Source: Arthrobacter sp. B1I2 (GTDB lineage Bacteria; Actinomycetota; Actinomycetes; Actinomycetales; Micrococcaceae). From it: a DNA stretch of 64,000 bases. Of this stretch, positions 28,001-35,344 are shown in pieces. Position numbers and translations under genes: made by a program. The stretch spans positions 1,364,001 through 1,428,000 of the forward strand of contig NZ_JAUSYC010000001.1 of NCBI RefSeq assembly GCF_030816485.1, in the 5' to 3' direction. The notes beneath the pieces are model-generated. The model saw only the letters and a list, made by a program, of their open reading frames with translations, searched no databases and was not told where the DNA came from. The number at the start of each line of letters is the position of its first letter. Within the stretch, counting starts at the first letter, position 1.

Positions 28001-28146
28001 AGGAGCGGTCGGCGGCCAGCACCCAGCAGGACGAGCCGGACGAGGACCGTCCCCAGCAGCCGGAACCGGAAGCCGAACGCGACATGGAGCCGGTGCTGGA
28101 GCCGGGCGCCGTCCCTGCCGAAACCACCGCAAAGGGCCACGCATGA
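25066..28146 (+). CDS. mrpA: Na+/H+ antiporter subunit A (fused MrpA/MrpB)
   Basis: 1026 aa. Start GTG at 25066 with GGAG 7 bases upstream. The N-terminal 500 residues are a NuoL-like proton-translocating unit ([48 protein letters not shown]). A DUF4040/MrpA C-terminal segment follows (about 600-800). From about 838 there is a complete MrpB domain ([29 protein letters not shown]), so subunit B is fused, as is usual in actinobacteria. The last 55 residues are an acidic cytoplasmic tail. The multi-subunit Mrp complex exports Na+ against H+ entry, giving alkali and salt tolerance. Its stop overlaps the mrpC start (ATGA). Confidence 0.95.
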   Translation: [1026 protein letters not shown]

Positions 28147-28769
28147 GCGTCAACCTGACCCTGCTGATCGTCATGGGCGCCCTGTACGCCTGCGGCATCT
28201 ACCTGATCCTGGAACGCAGCCTGACCCGGGTGCTGCTGGGGCTGATGCTGCTGGCCAACGCCACCAACCTGTTGATCCTGGCCACCGGGGGATATGCCGG
28301 CCTGGCTCCGCTGTTTGCCAAGGACATCCCGGCCCAGGAGTACAACGATCCGCTGCCCCAAGCGCTGATCCTGACCTCGATCGTGATTTCCTTCGCTGTC
28401 ACGGCGTTCATGCTGGGCATCATCTACCGCACCTGGGTACTGGCACGCCAGGACGACATCCAGGACGACCTGGAAGACCGCCGCGTGGCGGCAACCCCCA
28501 GCTTCGACGCGGAGGACGACGCCGAAGTCCCCGCGGAAACATCAGAGTTTCCGCTGACCATGCTTGGCTCCGACGGCCGGGACGTGTCAAACCGGCCGGC
28601 TTCCCGCAGGGCCGCGGACCAGGAGACAGGCCAGGAAGCGGAACAGGACACGGACGAGCCCGTGGCAATCGTGGCCGGCGGGCGCGAAATGCCTGCCCAT
28701 CATGCTGCCGCGGAGGAAACGCCCGGCTCCCTCAACGTTGACCCCAGCCCGGAAGGAGGCGGAAAGTGA
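28143..28769 (+). CDS. mrpC: Na+/H+ antiporter subunit C, with extended acidic tail
   Basis: 208 aa. The first 105 residues are a NuoK-like three-helix subunit (YACGIYLILERSLTRVLLGLMLLANATNLLIL). The remaining 100 residues are a Glu/Asp/Ala-rich soluble tail not present in the short (about 110-aa) MrpC of Bacillus. Its function is unknown. The start overlaps the mrpA stop and its stop overlaps the mrpD GTG, so translation is coupled through the operon. Confidence 0.93.
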   Translation: MSVNLTLLIVMGALYACGIYLILERSLTRVLLGLMLLANATNLLILATGGYAGLAPLFAKDIPAQEYNDPLPQALILTSIVISFAVTAFMLGIIYRTWVLARQDDIQDDLEDRRVAATPSFDAEDDAEVPAETSEFPLTMLGSDGRDVSNRPASRRAADQETGQEAEQDTDEPVAIVAGGREMPAHHAAAEETPGSLNVDPSPEGGGK

Positions 28770-30370
28770 ACATCGCAAGCTTTGCCCCGCTCGCCGTCGT
28801 ACTTCCCATCCTGGGCGCTGCCCTGACCTTCCTGCTGATCCGGCACTCCCGGGCCCAGCGTGCGGTGAGCATCAGCCTGCTGTCGCTGACCCTGGCGCTG
28901 GAATGCCTCCTGCTCGCATCCGCGTGGAACAGCGGGACTGCCGCGGTGACGATCGGCGGCTGGCTGCCGCCATGGGGCATCGTCATGGTGGTGGACCAGT
29001 TCTCCTCCCTGATGCTGGTGGTTTCCTCCGCAGTGAGCCTGGCCGTGCTGGTCTACGCCACGGGCCAGGGCATGGCCGACGGCGACCAGGACGCCCCGGT
29101 CTCCATCTTCCACCCCACCTACCTGATCCTGGTGGCCGGGGTGTCCAACGCGTTCCTCTCCGGTGACCTCTTCAACCTCTACGTGGGCTTCGAGATCCTG
29201 CTGACGGCCAGCTACGTGCTGATGACCCTGGGCGGAACGGGGCCGCGGATCCGGGCCGGCGTCACCTACGTGGTGGTGTCCGTGGTGTCCTCGGTGCTGT
29301 TCCTGATCGCCATCGCCATGGTGTACGGGGCCACCGGAACGGTCAACATGGCGGACCTGGCCATCAAGCTCGGCGAACTGGACCAGGGCACCAAGACCCT
29401 GCTGCACGTGATGCTCCTGGTGGCGTTCGGAATCAAGGCGGCAGTCTTTCCCCTGTCCTTCTGGCTTCCCGACTCCTATCCCACGGCGCCGGCACCCGTC
29501 ACTGCAGTGTTCGCAGGGCTGCTCACCAAGGTGGGCGTATACGCGATGGTCCGGACCGAGACGCTGCTGTTCCCCGGCGACACCCTGAACACGCCGCTGA
29601 TGGTGGTGGCGCTGCTGACCATGGTGGTGGGCATCCTTGGTGCGCTGGCCCAAAGCGACATCAAGCGTCTGCTCTCATTTACGCTGGTAAGCCACATCGG
29701 CTACATGGTCTTCGGACTGGCCATGTCCTCCGCCGCAGGGCTGGCGGCCGCGGTCTTCTACGTGGCACACCACATCACCATCCAGACCAGCCTCTTCCTG
29801 GTGACCGGCCTCATTGAACGCCGCGGCGGCAGCTCGTCCGTGGACCGCCTGGGCGGCCTGGCCAAGCTCTCACCCGTGCTGGCCCTGCTGTTCTTCATCC
29901 CGGGCATGAACCTCGCCGGCATCCCGCCGTTCTCCGGGTTCCTGGGCAAGGTGGGGCTGCTCCAGGCCGGCGTCCAGCTGGGCACGCCGCTGGCCTACGC
30001 GCTGGTGATCGGCGGGGTGGTGACCAGCCTCTTGACGCTGCTGGCCATTGCCAGGGTATGGAACCGTGCGTTCTGGCGCCGCCCCACGGACGCCGAACAT
30101 CCGGATCCGGTGCTCCTCGCAACCCCTGCGGCGAGGGTGGCCGGGCCCGGGGCCAAGCTCAATACCGTGACGCTCCTGCCGCGCACCATGGTGGGCCCAA
30201 CGCTGGGCCTGGTGGTGCTCGGTGTTGCCCTCACCGTCTTTGCCGGGCCGCTGTTCGGTCTTTCGGACCGTGCCGCGCAGGACATGCTGGACCGGACGCC
30301 GTACATCCAGGCGGTCCTGGGCAGTGGTTTCCCCGTCCCGGCCGCACCACCCGTGGGAGGAGGACGATGA
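28766..30370 (+). CDS. mrpD: Na+/H+ antiporter subunit D
   Basis: 534 aa with about 14 transmembrane segments, NuoM/NuoN-like proton-channel subunit. It has GFEILLTASYVLMTLGG near 138 and FGIKAAVFPLSFWLPDSYPTAPAPVTAVFAGLLTKVG near 228-264, containing the conserved Lys residues and TM5 Glu of the family. Start GTG at 28766 overlaps the mrpC stop (GTGA); the stop overlaps the mrpE ATG. Confidence 0.95.
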   Translation: MNIASFAPLAVVLPILGAALTFLLIRHSRAQRAVSISLLSLTLALECLLLASAWNSGTAAVTIGGWLPPWGIVMVVDQFSSLMLVVSSAVSLAVLVYATGQGMADGDQDAPVSIFHPTYLILVAGVSNAFLSGDLFNLYVGFEILLTASYVLMTLGGTGPRIRAGVTYVVVSVVSSVLFLIAIAMVYGATGTVNMADLAIKLGELDQGTKTLLHVMLLVAFGIKAAVFPLSFWLPDSYPTAPAPVTAVFAGLLTKVGVYAMVRTETLLFPGDTLNTPLMVVALLTMVVGILGALAQSDIKRLLSFTLVSHIGYMVFGLAMSSAAGLAAAVFYVAHHITIQTSLFLVTGLIERRGGSSSVDRLGGLAKLSPVLALLFFIPGMNLAGIPPFSGFLGKVGLLQAGVQLGTPLAYALVIGGVVTSLLTLLAIARVWNRAFWRRPTDAEHPDPVLLATPAARVAGPGAKLNTVTLLPRTMVGPTLGLVVLGVALTVFAGPLFGLSDRAAQDMLDRTPYIQAVLGSGFPVPAAPPVGGGR

Positions 30371-30912
30371 GCCGCAAACGCATTTCCCTGCGCCAGGAGC
30401 TCCCGCTCCTGGTCTGGCTGGTCATTGTCTGGGGCGCCCTCTGGCAGGATTTCAGTCCCGGAAACCTGCTGTTCGGTGTCCTGCTGGCAGTGGGCGTGGC
30501 ACGGCTCTTTTACCTTCCGCCCGTGGAGCTCAGCGGCCGCTTCAACATCCTCTACGCCGTGCCCTTTGCACTTGTCTTCGTGGCCAAAGTGGTGGTGGCC
30601 AGCGCACAGGTCCTGTACCTGGCCACGGTCCGCGGCCCCAAGGTGACCAACGCCGTCGTCGCGGTGAGGCTCCGCAGCCACCAGGACCTGATCGTCACCG
30701 CCACCGGGCACGTGATCTCCCTGATCCCGGGGTCCCTGGTGGTTGAGGTGGACCGCTCCACGTCCACCTTGTACCTGCACGCGCTCAACATCACCTCCAG
30801 GCAGGACGTGGAGGGCCTGCGGAACGAGGTACGGTCCATCGAGGCCGGGCTGATCCGCATCATGGGCAGCCCGGAGGAACTCGAAGCCGTCCGAATGGAG
30901 GCCACCACGTGA
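30367..30912 (+). CDS. mrpE: Na+/H+ antiporter subunit E
   Basis: 181 aa. Start is the ATG at 30367, overlapping the mrpD TGA and preceded by GGAGGAC; the same frame is open upstream inside mrpD, but that is an artefact. An N-terminal hydrophobic hairpin (LPLLVWLVIVWGALW, GNLLFGVLLAVGVARLF) and the conserved IPGSLVVEVD block near 118-127 identify MrpE. It is a membrane subunit without a known catalytic residue, needed for assembly of the Mrp complex. The stop overlaps the mrpF start. Confidence 0.93.
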   Translation: MSRKRISLRQELPLLVWLVIVWGALWQDFSPGNLLFGVLLAVGVARLFYLPPVELSGRFNILYAVPFALVFVAKVVVASAQVLYLATVRGPKVTNAVVAVRLRSHQDLIVTATGHVISLIPGSLVVEVDRSTSTLYLHALNITSRQDVEGLRNEVRSIEAGLIRIMGSPEELEAVRMEATT

Positions 30913-31187
30913 TGCACGTTGTCCTGGCTGTTACAGCCGTCATTTTCTCGCTGGCTGCCGCCGGCGCCATCATCAGGATTGCCAGGGGCCCGTCACTGCT
31001 GGACCGGGTGCTCGCGGCCGACGTGCTGCTCGCCATCCTGGCCGGCGCCCTGTGCGTCGATATGGCCGTGAACCGGCACCTGAACAACCTGATGCTGGTG
31101 GTGGCCATTTCCATCATCGGTTTCATCGGGTCCGTGACGGTGGCCCGGTTCGTGGCGGACCGGAGGGTGAAGCCCAATGAATCCTGA
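30909..31187 (+). CDS. mrpF: Na+/H+ antiporter subunit F
   Basis: 92 aa with three transmembrane helices and the conserved RIARGPSLLDRVLAADVLLA block (23-42), diagnostic of MrpF/PhaF. Two adjacent start codons (GTG at 30909, ATG at 30912) are possible; the GTG overlaps the mrpE stop. The C-terminus overlaps the mrpG start by 11 bases. Confidence 0.93.
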   Translation: MMHVVLAVTAVIFSLAAAGAIIRIARGPSLLDRVLAADVLLAILAGALCVDMAVNRHLNNLMLVVAISIIGFIGSVTVARFVADRRVKPNES

Positions 31188-31581
31188 CTTCGCGGGCCCT
31201 GACGCCTGGATCGATGCCGTCTCCGCGGTGTTCATGGTGGTGGGGGCGCTCATGTCCCTGGGCGCGGCCATTGGCCTGCTCCGGTTCCCGGACCTGCTGA
31301 GCCGGATGCATGCGGCCACGAAGCCCCAGGTTCTGGGGCTGTTCCTCCTGTTGGCAGCGATCGGGCTCCAGATGCGCACCTGGTGGGTGTGGCCGGTACT
31401 GGTGGTGGCGTGGATCTTCCAGCTGCTCACAGTGCCCGTGTCCGCGCACATGGTGGGGCGGGCCGGTTACCGCACCAAGCACCTGCACCGGGAGCTGCTG
31501 GCCGCGGATGAGCTTGAGGCGGTAGTGCAAAAAGCCGCCGCCGAGGCTGCCCGGAAGGACAACCCCGACGGCGGCGGGTAG
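31177..31581 (+). CDS. mrpG: Na+/H+ antiporter subunit G
   Basis: 134 aa with three transmembrane helices. The MrpG signature LGAAIGLLRFPDLLSRMHAATKPQVLG lies at about 28-54. A basic/acidic C-terminal tail of about 35 residues follows the last helix. It is the last gene of the mrpACDEFG operon; the convergent DUF4235 gene begins 9 bases after its stop, so no terminator hairpin fits between them. Confidence 0.93.
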   Translation: MNPDFAGPDAWIDAVSAVFMVVGALMSLGAAIGLLRFPDLLSRMHAATKPQVLGLFLLLAAIGLQMRTWWVWPVLVVAWIFQLLTVPVSAHMVGRAGYRTKHLHRELLAADELEAVVQKAAAEAARKDNPDGGG

Positions 31582-31590
31582 CGCCGGAGG

Positions 31591-31854
31591 TTAGACGATG
31601 TCCTGCGTCTTGGCGAAGCGGGTGATGGCGCGCTGGGTGCCGCGGTTGGCCAGGACCTGGATGATGGCGCTGACCGACGCCGAGATCAGCGCGAAGGTCA
31701 GGGCCGAACGCAGGCTGGTGGGGACATCCTCGTTCTTGCCGGTGGGCGCTTTCTGCCCAGTGGCCTTCTCCCAGATGGTATTGACCAGCTTGGTGCCGGC
31801 CAGGCCTGCGCCGAGGCTCACCCCGGTCCCGAGCAGCTTGATGAAAAGGTTCAT
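31591..31854 (-). CDS. DUF4235 family small membrane protein
   Basis: 87 aa from the ATG at 31854, preceded by AAGGAG. Two hydrophobic segments (LLGTGVSLGAGLAGTKLVN; ALTFALISASVSAIIQVLA) flank a hydrophilic stretch with WEKATGQKAPT, matching actinobacterial DUF4235 proteins. The function is unknown. It is a single gene downstream of, and on the same strand as, the diiron/GT2/CDGSH operon, with a 102-base gap. Confidence 0.8.
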   Translation of the reverse strand: MNLFIKLLGTGVSLGAGLAGTKLVNTIWEKATGQKAPTGKNEDVPTSLRSALTFALISASVSAIIQVLANRGTQRAITRFAKTQDIV

Positions 31855-31956
31855 TCCTAGTACTCCTTGCGGGCGGAAAACGGACTTCCTCCAGCCTAGC
31901 CTCACACCTGCGCTGGTCAGGGCAAGGGCGTGGCCGGTTGGAAGCGGCTTTTTGGA

Positions 31957-32205
31957 CTAACCGGCCGGAGGCTCGGTGCGGAACTTGATCATCTTGTGCG
32001 TGCCGTCGCAATACGGCTTGATGGCCGACGCCCCGCAGCGGCACAAGGCAACGGTCTTCCGTTCCCGGGGCACCGCGTCCCCGGACGGGGTGACGATTTC
32101 GAACTCGCCCCTGACGATCAGGGGTCCGTCCGGACAGACCACAATGGAGCTTGCGGCGGATTCCTGGTCCACGTGGGCTCCTGTTCCATGCTGTTCGGGG
32201 TTCAT
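31957..32205 (-). CDS. CDGSH iron-sulfur domain protein
   Basis: 82 aa. The CDGSH motif is complete: Cys55-x-Cys57-x2-Ser60-x3-Pro64-x-Cys66-Asp67-Gly68-Thr69-His70, the 3Cys-1His ligand set for a redox-active [2Fe-2S] cluster. Its ATG overlaps the stop of the upstream glycosyltransferase gene (ATGA), so it is the last gene of a three-gene coupled operon. CDGSH proteins act as electron or cluster carriers; here it is a natural candidate electron donor to the diiron protein encoded two genes upstream (inference). Confidence 0.92.
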   Translation of the reverse strand: MNPEQHGTGAHVDQESAASSIVVCPDGPLIVRGEFEIVTPSGDAVPRERKTVALCRCGASAIKPYCDGTHKMIKFRTEPPAG

Positions 32206-33290
32206 GTCTGCACCGCATTCACTGTTGTTGCCGGCTTGCTTGGGCTTTGGGGGAGCTTTCCGGAATGGCGCCGCCGGAGCTCCGCCTCGGAGTGCGCCGC
32301 GGTCCTGATCCTGCTGCCCGCATAGGGAATGCCGCCCCCCATCCGGAAAGCGAGGGCCAGCCAGGCGCAGACGGCACGCTCAAGTGCCCAGAGCGGCGCC
32401 AACCAGGCTGCCGAGGCGGGAAAGACGGCGGTCCCGTTGTGCCGCCGTCGTCCGATTTCCGCACATGCGACGGCCGCGCCGGCAAGGGCCGGCAGAACCG
32501 CGCGCCGCATCCTGGCAGGAAGGAAGGCGGCGGCGCAGGTTGCGGGGAGCAGGGCAAGCTCCGCGGCCAGCCGCCGCGGCTGGGCGAAGTCGTCGTACGC
32601 CTGCCGCACACGTTGGCGCAGGAAGTGCCGCGCCGTGGGCGGCCGCCGGGCCACGAACAGGTCCGGGAGAATCCGTTCACCTCCGCCGGCGGCTTTGATG
32701 GTCCGGACGAGCTCCAGGTTTTCGAACAGGACGCCTTCATAGCCGCCGGTGGCCAGGAGGGCGCTCCGGCGGACTCCGAGCGTGCCCGGCCAGTCGGCGG
32801 ACCAGGCGCGGTTCAGGAGCGTCCTGGCCGTGTCCCACCGGGCGTGCCACGGGCAGGGCGCAAAGTAGTTTTGCGGCCGCACCACGTCCGCCGATTCCAG
32901 GTGATGCACGACGGCGGCGAGGGCCTCGCGCGTGTAGCGGACGTCGTCGTCCGCAATCACAAGGGACTCAGCGCTGGAGGCGCGCACGCCGGCCATGACG
33001 CCTGCCACCTTGCCGTTGCCGGCGCACCCAGCCTCCCGGTGGTCCACGGAAGCGTGGGGGTCCGGCCGGATGTGGCGCACCGCTGCGGGAAACGCGGCGC
33101 GGTGGTGTTCGAAGAGGCCGGGGCCGGAGCCATCCACCACGGTGACGGGAATCCAGTCCACGAGGTGCCGGAGGTAGCCCGAAAGATCAGCCAGGCCGGA
33201 ATCGTCAGTCCAGCGCAGGGGCAGGATGTACTCGGCATTGGGTGCCACCCAGGCGCGCGGCCCCTGCCCGGCAGGGGGTGGGACTGTCAT
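32202..33290 (-). CDS. Family 2 glycosyltransferase
   Basis: 362 aa from the ATG at 33290, which overlaps the stop of the upstream gene (ATGA). A GT-A fold is indicated by VTVVDGSGPG (about 49-58), GNGKVAGVMAGV (91-102) and the metal-binding Asp triplet in VIADDDVRY (111-119). The C-terminal third is hydrophobic and basic (LLPATCAAAFLPARMRRAVLPALAG; LERAVCAWLALAFRMGGG), suggesting membrane association. The acceptor is unknown. The fold recalls MftF-type glycosyltransferases, but no mycofactocin genes are present here. It sits between the diiron and CDGSH genes. Confidence 0.82.
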   Translation of the reverse strand: MTVPPPAGQGPRAWVAPNAEYILPLRWTDDSGLADLSGYLRHLVDWIPVTVVDGSGPGLFEHHRAAFPAAVRHIRPDPHASVDHREAGCAGNGKVAGVMAGVRASSAESLVIADDDVRYTREALAAVVHHLESADVVRPQNYFAPCPWHARWDTARTLLNRAWSADWPGTLGVRRSALLATGGYEGVLFENLELVRTIKAAGGGERILPDLFVARRPPTARHFLRQRVRQAYDDFAQPRRLAAELALLPATCAAAFLPARMRRAVLPALAGAAVACAEIGRRRHNGTAVFPASAAWLAPLWALERAVCAWLALAFRMGGGIPYAGSRIRTAAHSEAELRRRHSGKLPQSPSKPATTVNAVQT

Positions 33291-34342
33291 GCCGCCGCCG
33301 GCACGGCCGCCCGCAGTGATGATTTCCCGGCTTCCCATGAGGACAGCAGGTGGGCGGACAGGCGGTTGTCGATGGCCATGACGGCAGTCGCGCCAAACAG
33401 GACGTCCGCGAGGAGTTCCGGTTCGGCTTCGACGAGGCCGCCGGCGAGGTCACGCCCTGCGATCTGCTCGTGGACGGCGTCGGCCTCCACGTGCTCGTCG
33501 AAGTAGTGGGTGACGTCCGGGCCGAAACCGTGCCGGCGGAATCCGTTGCCGTAGAACCGGTTGGGCTGGGAGGAGGTCATTTCGTAGATTGCCAGGTGGC
33601 CGGTGATGGCACCCCGGAGCCGCCGGTTCAGGCCGCAGAGCGACATGAGGTTTACCGAGGCGAGGGAGACGGCGGGGACGGCATCAACATAGGCCCCGTA
33701 GCTGTGGTCCAGGCCCAGGCCGCGCATGGTCCGGGCGAACAGTGCGCTGTGCATCCGCTCGGGCCGGCCGCCGCCGTATTCGTCTGCCTGGATTTCCACC
33801 AGGGCCGCTTTCGGCCGTCCGCTGAGGCGGGGGATGGCCCACGTGTGGGGGTCGGCTTCCTTCAGCTGGTACATGGATTTATGGACCAGGAACTCCTTGA
33901 GCTGCTCCAGGCTTGCCTTCCTGGCAACGTAGCGGGAGACGCTGGGACCCGTGTCCATGGCGGCGAGGCCGAACAGGACGTCGGCTACTTCGTCGCTGGT
34001 CAAGGCAGCACCGGCGGGCAGTTCGAAGTCTCCGGCGGCCTGCTGTGCCGCGGCGCGGAGAGCCGCCTCAAACGGCCCTTCAATCAGCTGCCGGACCCTG
34101 ATCAACCCCGGCTCCCACTCCCAGTTGTCCGAGACGCCGTCCAAGCCGGAGTAGTGGAGCTCGTAGAGGCAGAAAAGGGCCAGCTGGATGTCTTCATCGC
34201 CAATGATGTCGCCGGTTTCAGCCACCTGCCCCGCCACCAGCCGGTACAGCTCCTCAAGGTCCTCCTTGGGGGCGTCCGGGGCCTCTGCAAGAACCGCGAA
34301 CAGGGCGCTGCTGACGGGACCTCTGGTTTCCGGGACTCTCAT
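33287..34342 (-). CDS. Iron-containing redox enzyme (haem-oxygenase-like diiron oxidase family)
   Basis: 351 aa from the ATG at 34342, preceded by AAGGAG. An all-helical protein of the haem-oxygenase-like diiron oxidase (HDO, iron-containing redox enzyme) type. Candidate metal ligands lie in KEADPHTW (Glu162, His166), EIQADEYGGG (Glu183, Glu188), MHSA (His198) and HYFDEHVEADAVHEQ (His279, Asp282, His284, Asp288, His291). Known relatives catalyse oxidative decarboxylation, N-oxygenation or C-C cleavage. It leads a three-gene operon with GT2 and CDGSH genes, all with 4-base ATGA overlaps. The substrate is unknown. Confidence 0.82.
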   Translation of the reverse strand: MRVPETRGPVSSALFAVLAEAPDAPKEDLEELYRLVAGQVAETGDIIGDEDIQLALFCLYELHYSGLDGVSDNWEWEPGLIRVRQLIEGPFEAALRAAAQQAAGDFELPAGAALTSDEVADVLFGLAAMDTGPSVSRYVARKASLEQLKEFLVHKSMYQLKEADPHTWAIPRLSGRPKAALVEIQADEYGGGRPERMHSALFARTMRGLGLDHSYGAYVDAVPAVSLASVNLMSLCGLNRRLRGAITGHLAIYEMTSSQPNRFYGNGFRRHGFGPDVTHYFDEHVEADAVHEQIAGRDLAGGLVEAEPELLADVLFGATAVMAIDNRLSAHLLSSWEAGKSSLRAAVPAAA

Positions 34343-34439
34343 GGTGCTCCTTGGTCTGCCGCGCTGGTGACGGGCTCGAACGGGGGACCGCCCATGGTGA
34401 CTCCCATGCCCTGTCCTCGTCGAAACCCGGGTCACAATA

Positions 34440-34457
34440 TAGTAAGCATGATTACTA
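34440..34457. promoter_or_regulatory. Perfect palindrome upstream of diiron/GT2/CDGSH operon
   Basis: TAGTAA-GCATGA-TTACTA: 6-bp arms around a 6-bp AT-rich centre, about 100 bases before the operon start, in an AT-rich island within GC-rich DNA. It looks like a dimeric repressor operator overlapping a promoter. The binding protein is not evident. Confidence 0.5.
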
Positions 34458-34511
34458 ATAAAAGCTAAGCAGCCTTCCATGGGCGCATGGCTGTGCCGGT
34501 CCCTTCAGCTC

Positions 34512-35054
34512 CTAATCCGCCAGCGCCGGCCCAAGAATGTCACGCAGCGCCTCCACCACCAGGTCATGGTCCTGCAGTTGCGGCAACCCGGAGACGGTGA
34601 CCGTTGCCACCGCGCCCACCCCGGCTACATAGACCGGAAACGCGCCGCCGTGTGCCGCATACCGTGATTGGTCAAACCAGGCGTTGTCCTCAATCCGGCC
34701 ACCGCCCAGCCTGCCCCGCAGTCCCACCAGGAGGGACGGCACCTCGTACCGGGCGGCCGTGCGCTGCTTGGCCCGGATCCAGTGTTCGTTGTCCGGGGTA
34801 GCGCCCGGCAGCGCCACATGGAACAGCACCTGCTCACCCTTCGTGATATCGATGGCGATGGGAAGGGACCGCTCCTTGCCCAGTTCCACCAGGAGCAGGC
34901 CGAGGTTCAGGGAGTCATCCAGGCTGAAGCCGGGAAACTGGAGCTCCCGGACTTCGGCTTCGACACGGGCGATCAGCGCCTCCACGGACCCCTCCGGCTG
35001 GGCGTCGGGGGAATCAGGATCGAACTCGGTCACATGCGGGGGATTGGCAGTCAT
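34512..35054 (-). CDS. UPF0303 / heme-degrading-domain (HbpS-like) protein
   Basis: 180 aa from the ATG at 35054. It matches the UPF0303/DUF336-type fold: FSLDDSLNLGLLLVELGKE, SLPIAIDITKGEQVLFHVALPG, the AARYEVPS segment, and AHGGAFPVYVAGVGAVATVTVSGLPQLQDHDLVVEAL at the C-terminus. Relatives (YBR137W, HbpS, GlcG) bind haem or act in trafficking, but the role of bacterial UPF0303 proteins is unproven. It is divergent from the TPP-regulated thiamine transporter operon. Confidence 0.78.
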   Translation of the reverse strand: MTANPPHVTEFDPDSPDAQPEGSVEALIARVEAEVRELQFPGFSLDDSLNLGLLLVELGKERSLPIAIDITKGEQVLFHVALPGATPDNEHWIRAKQRTAARYEVPSLLVGLRGRLGGGRIEDNAWFDQSRYAAHGGAFPVYVAGVGAVATVTVSGLPQLQDHDLVVEALRDILGPALAD

Positions 35055-35145
35055 GGGCCACAATCTACCCCGCCAGGTGTAAACTTGAGCACGCCCAAAG
35101 CGGGCGAAAAAAGCCTTACCCAAACCAAAAGCAACACTTAAACGA

Positions 35146-35266
35146 CAGGGGAGCGCCGCCGTCGGACATCCTGGCAAGAGCCGGGCACCGCAGGTGGGCG
35201 CTGAGAGTGCGGACAGCCGCAGACCCTCGAACCTGATCCGGTTAGTACCGGCGCAAGGGAGTCGAG
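35146..35266 (+). ncRNA. TPP riboswitch (THI element)
   Basis: The conserved THI-box cores are present in order: GGGGAGC at about 35148, GCGCTGAGAGTGCGG at 35198-35212, ACCCTCGAACCTGATCCGG at 35223-35241, then TTAGTACCGGCGCAAGGGA to about 35260. These form the pyrophosphate- and pyrimidine-sensing arms of the thiamine pyrophosphate aptamer. It lies about 80 bases before ykoE on the same strand, so thiamine abundance is expected to repress the downstream transporter. Confidence 0.95.
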
Positions 35267-35344
35267 TTCTCAAAGTGTCGCGGCTGCACGGCAAACACCG
35301 TCAGCCGGGATCCACTTTCCCCTCCTGTTTCCCAGGAGGATTAC

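Noticed and set aside
32202..33290. Assigning the GT2 gene as mycofactocin glycosyltransferase MftF
   Set aside because: No mftA-E genes are present and the protein is shorter than MftF; only the general GT2 call is supported.
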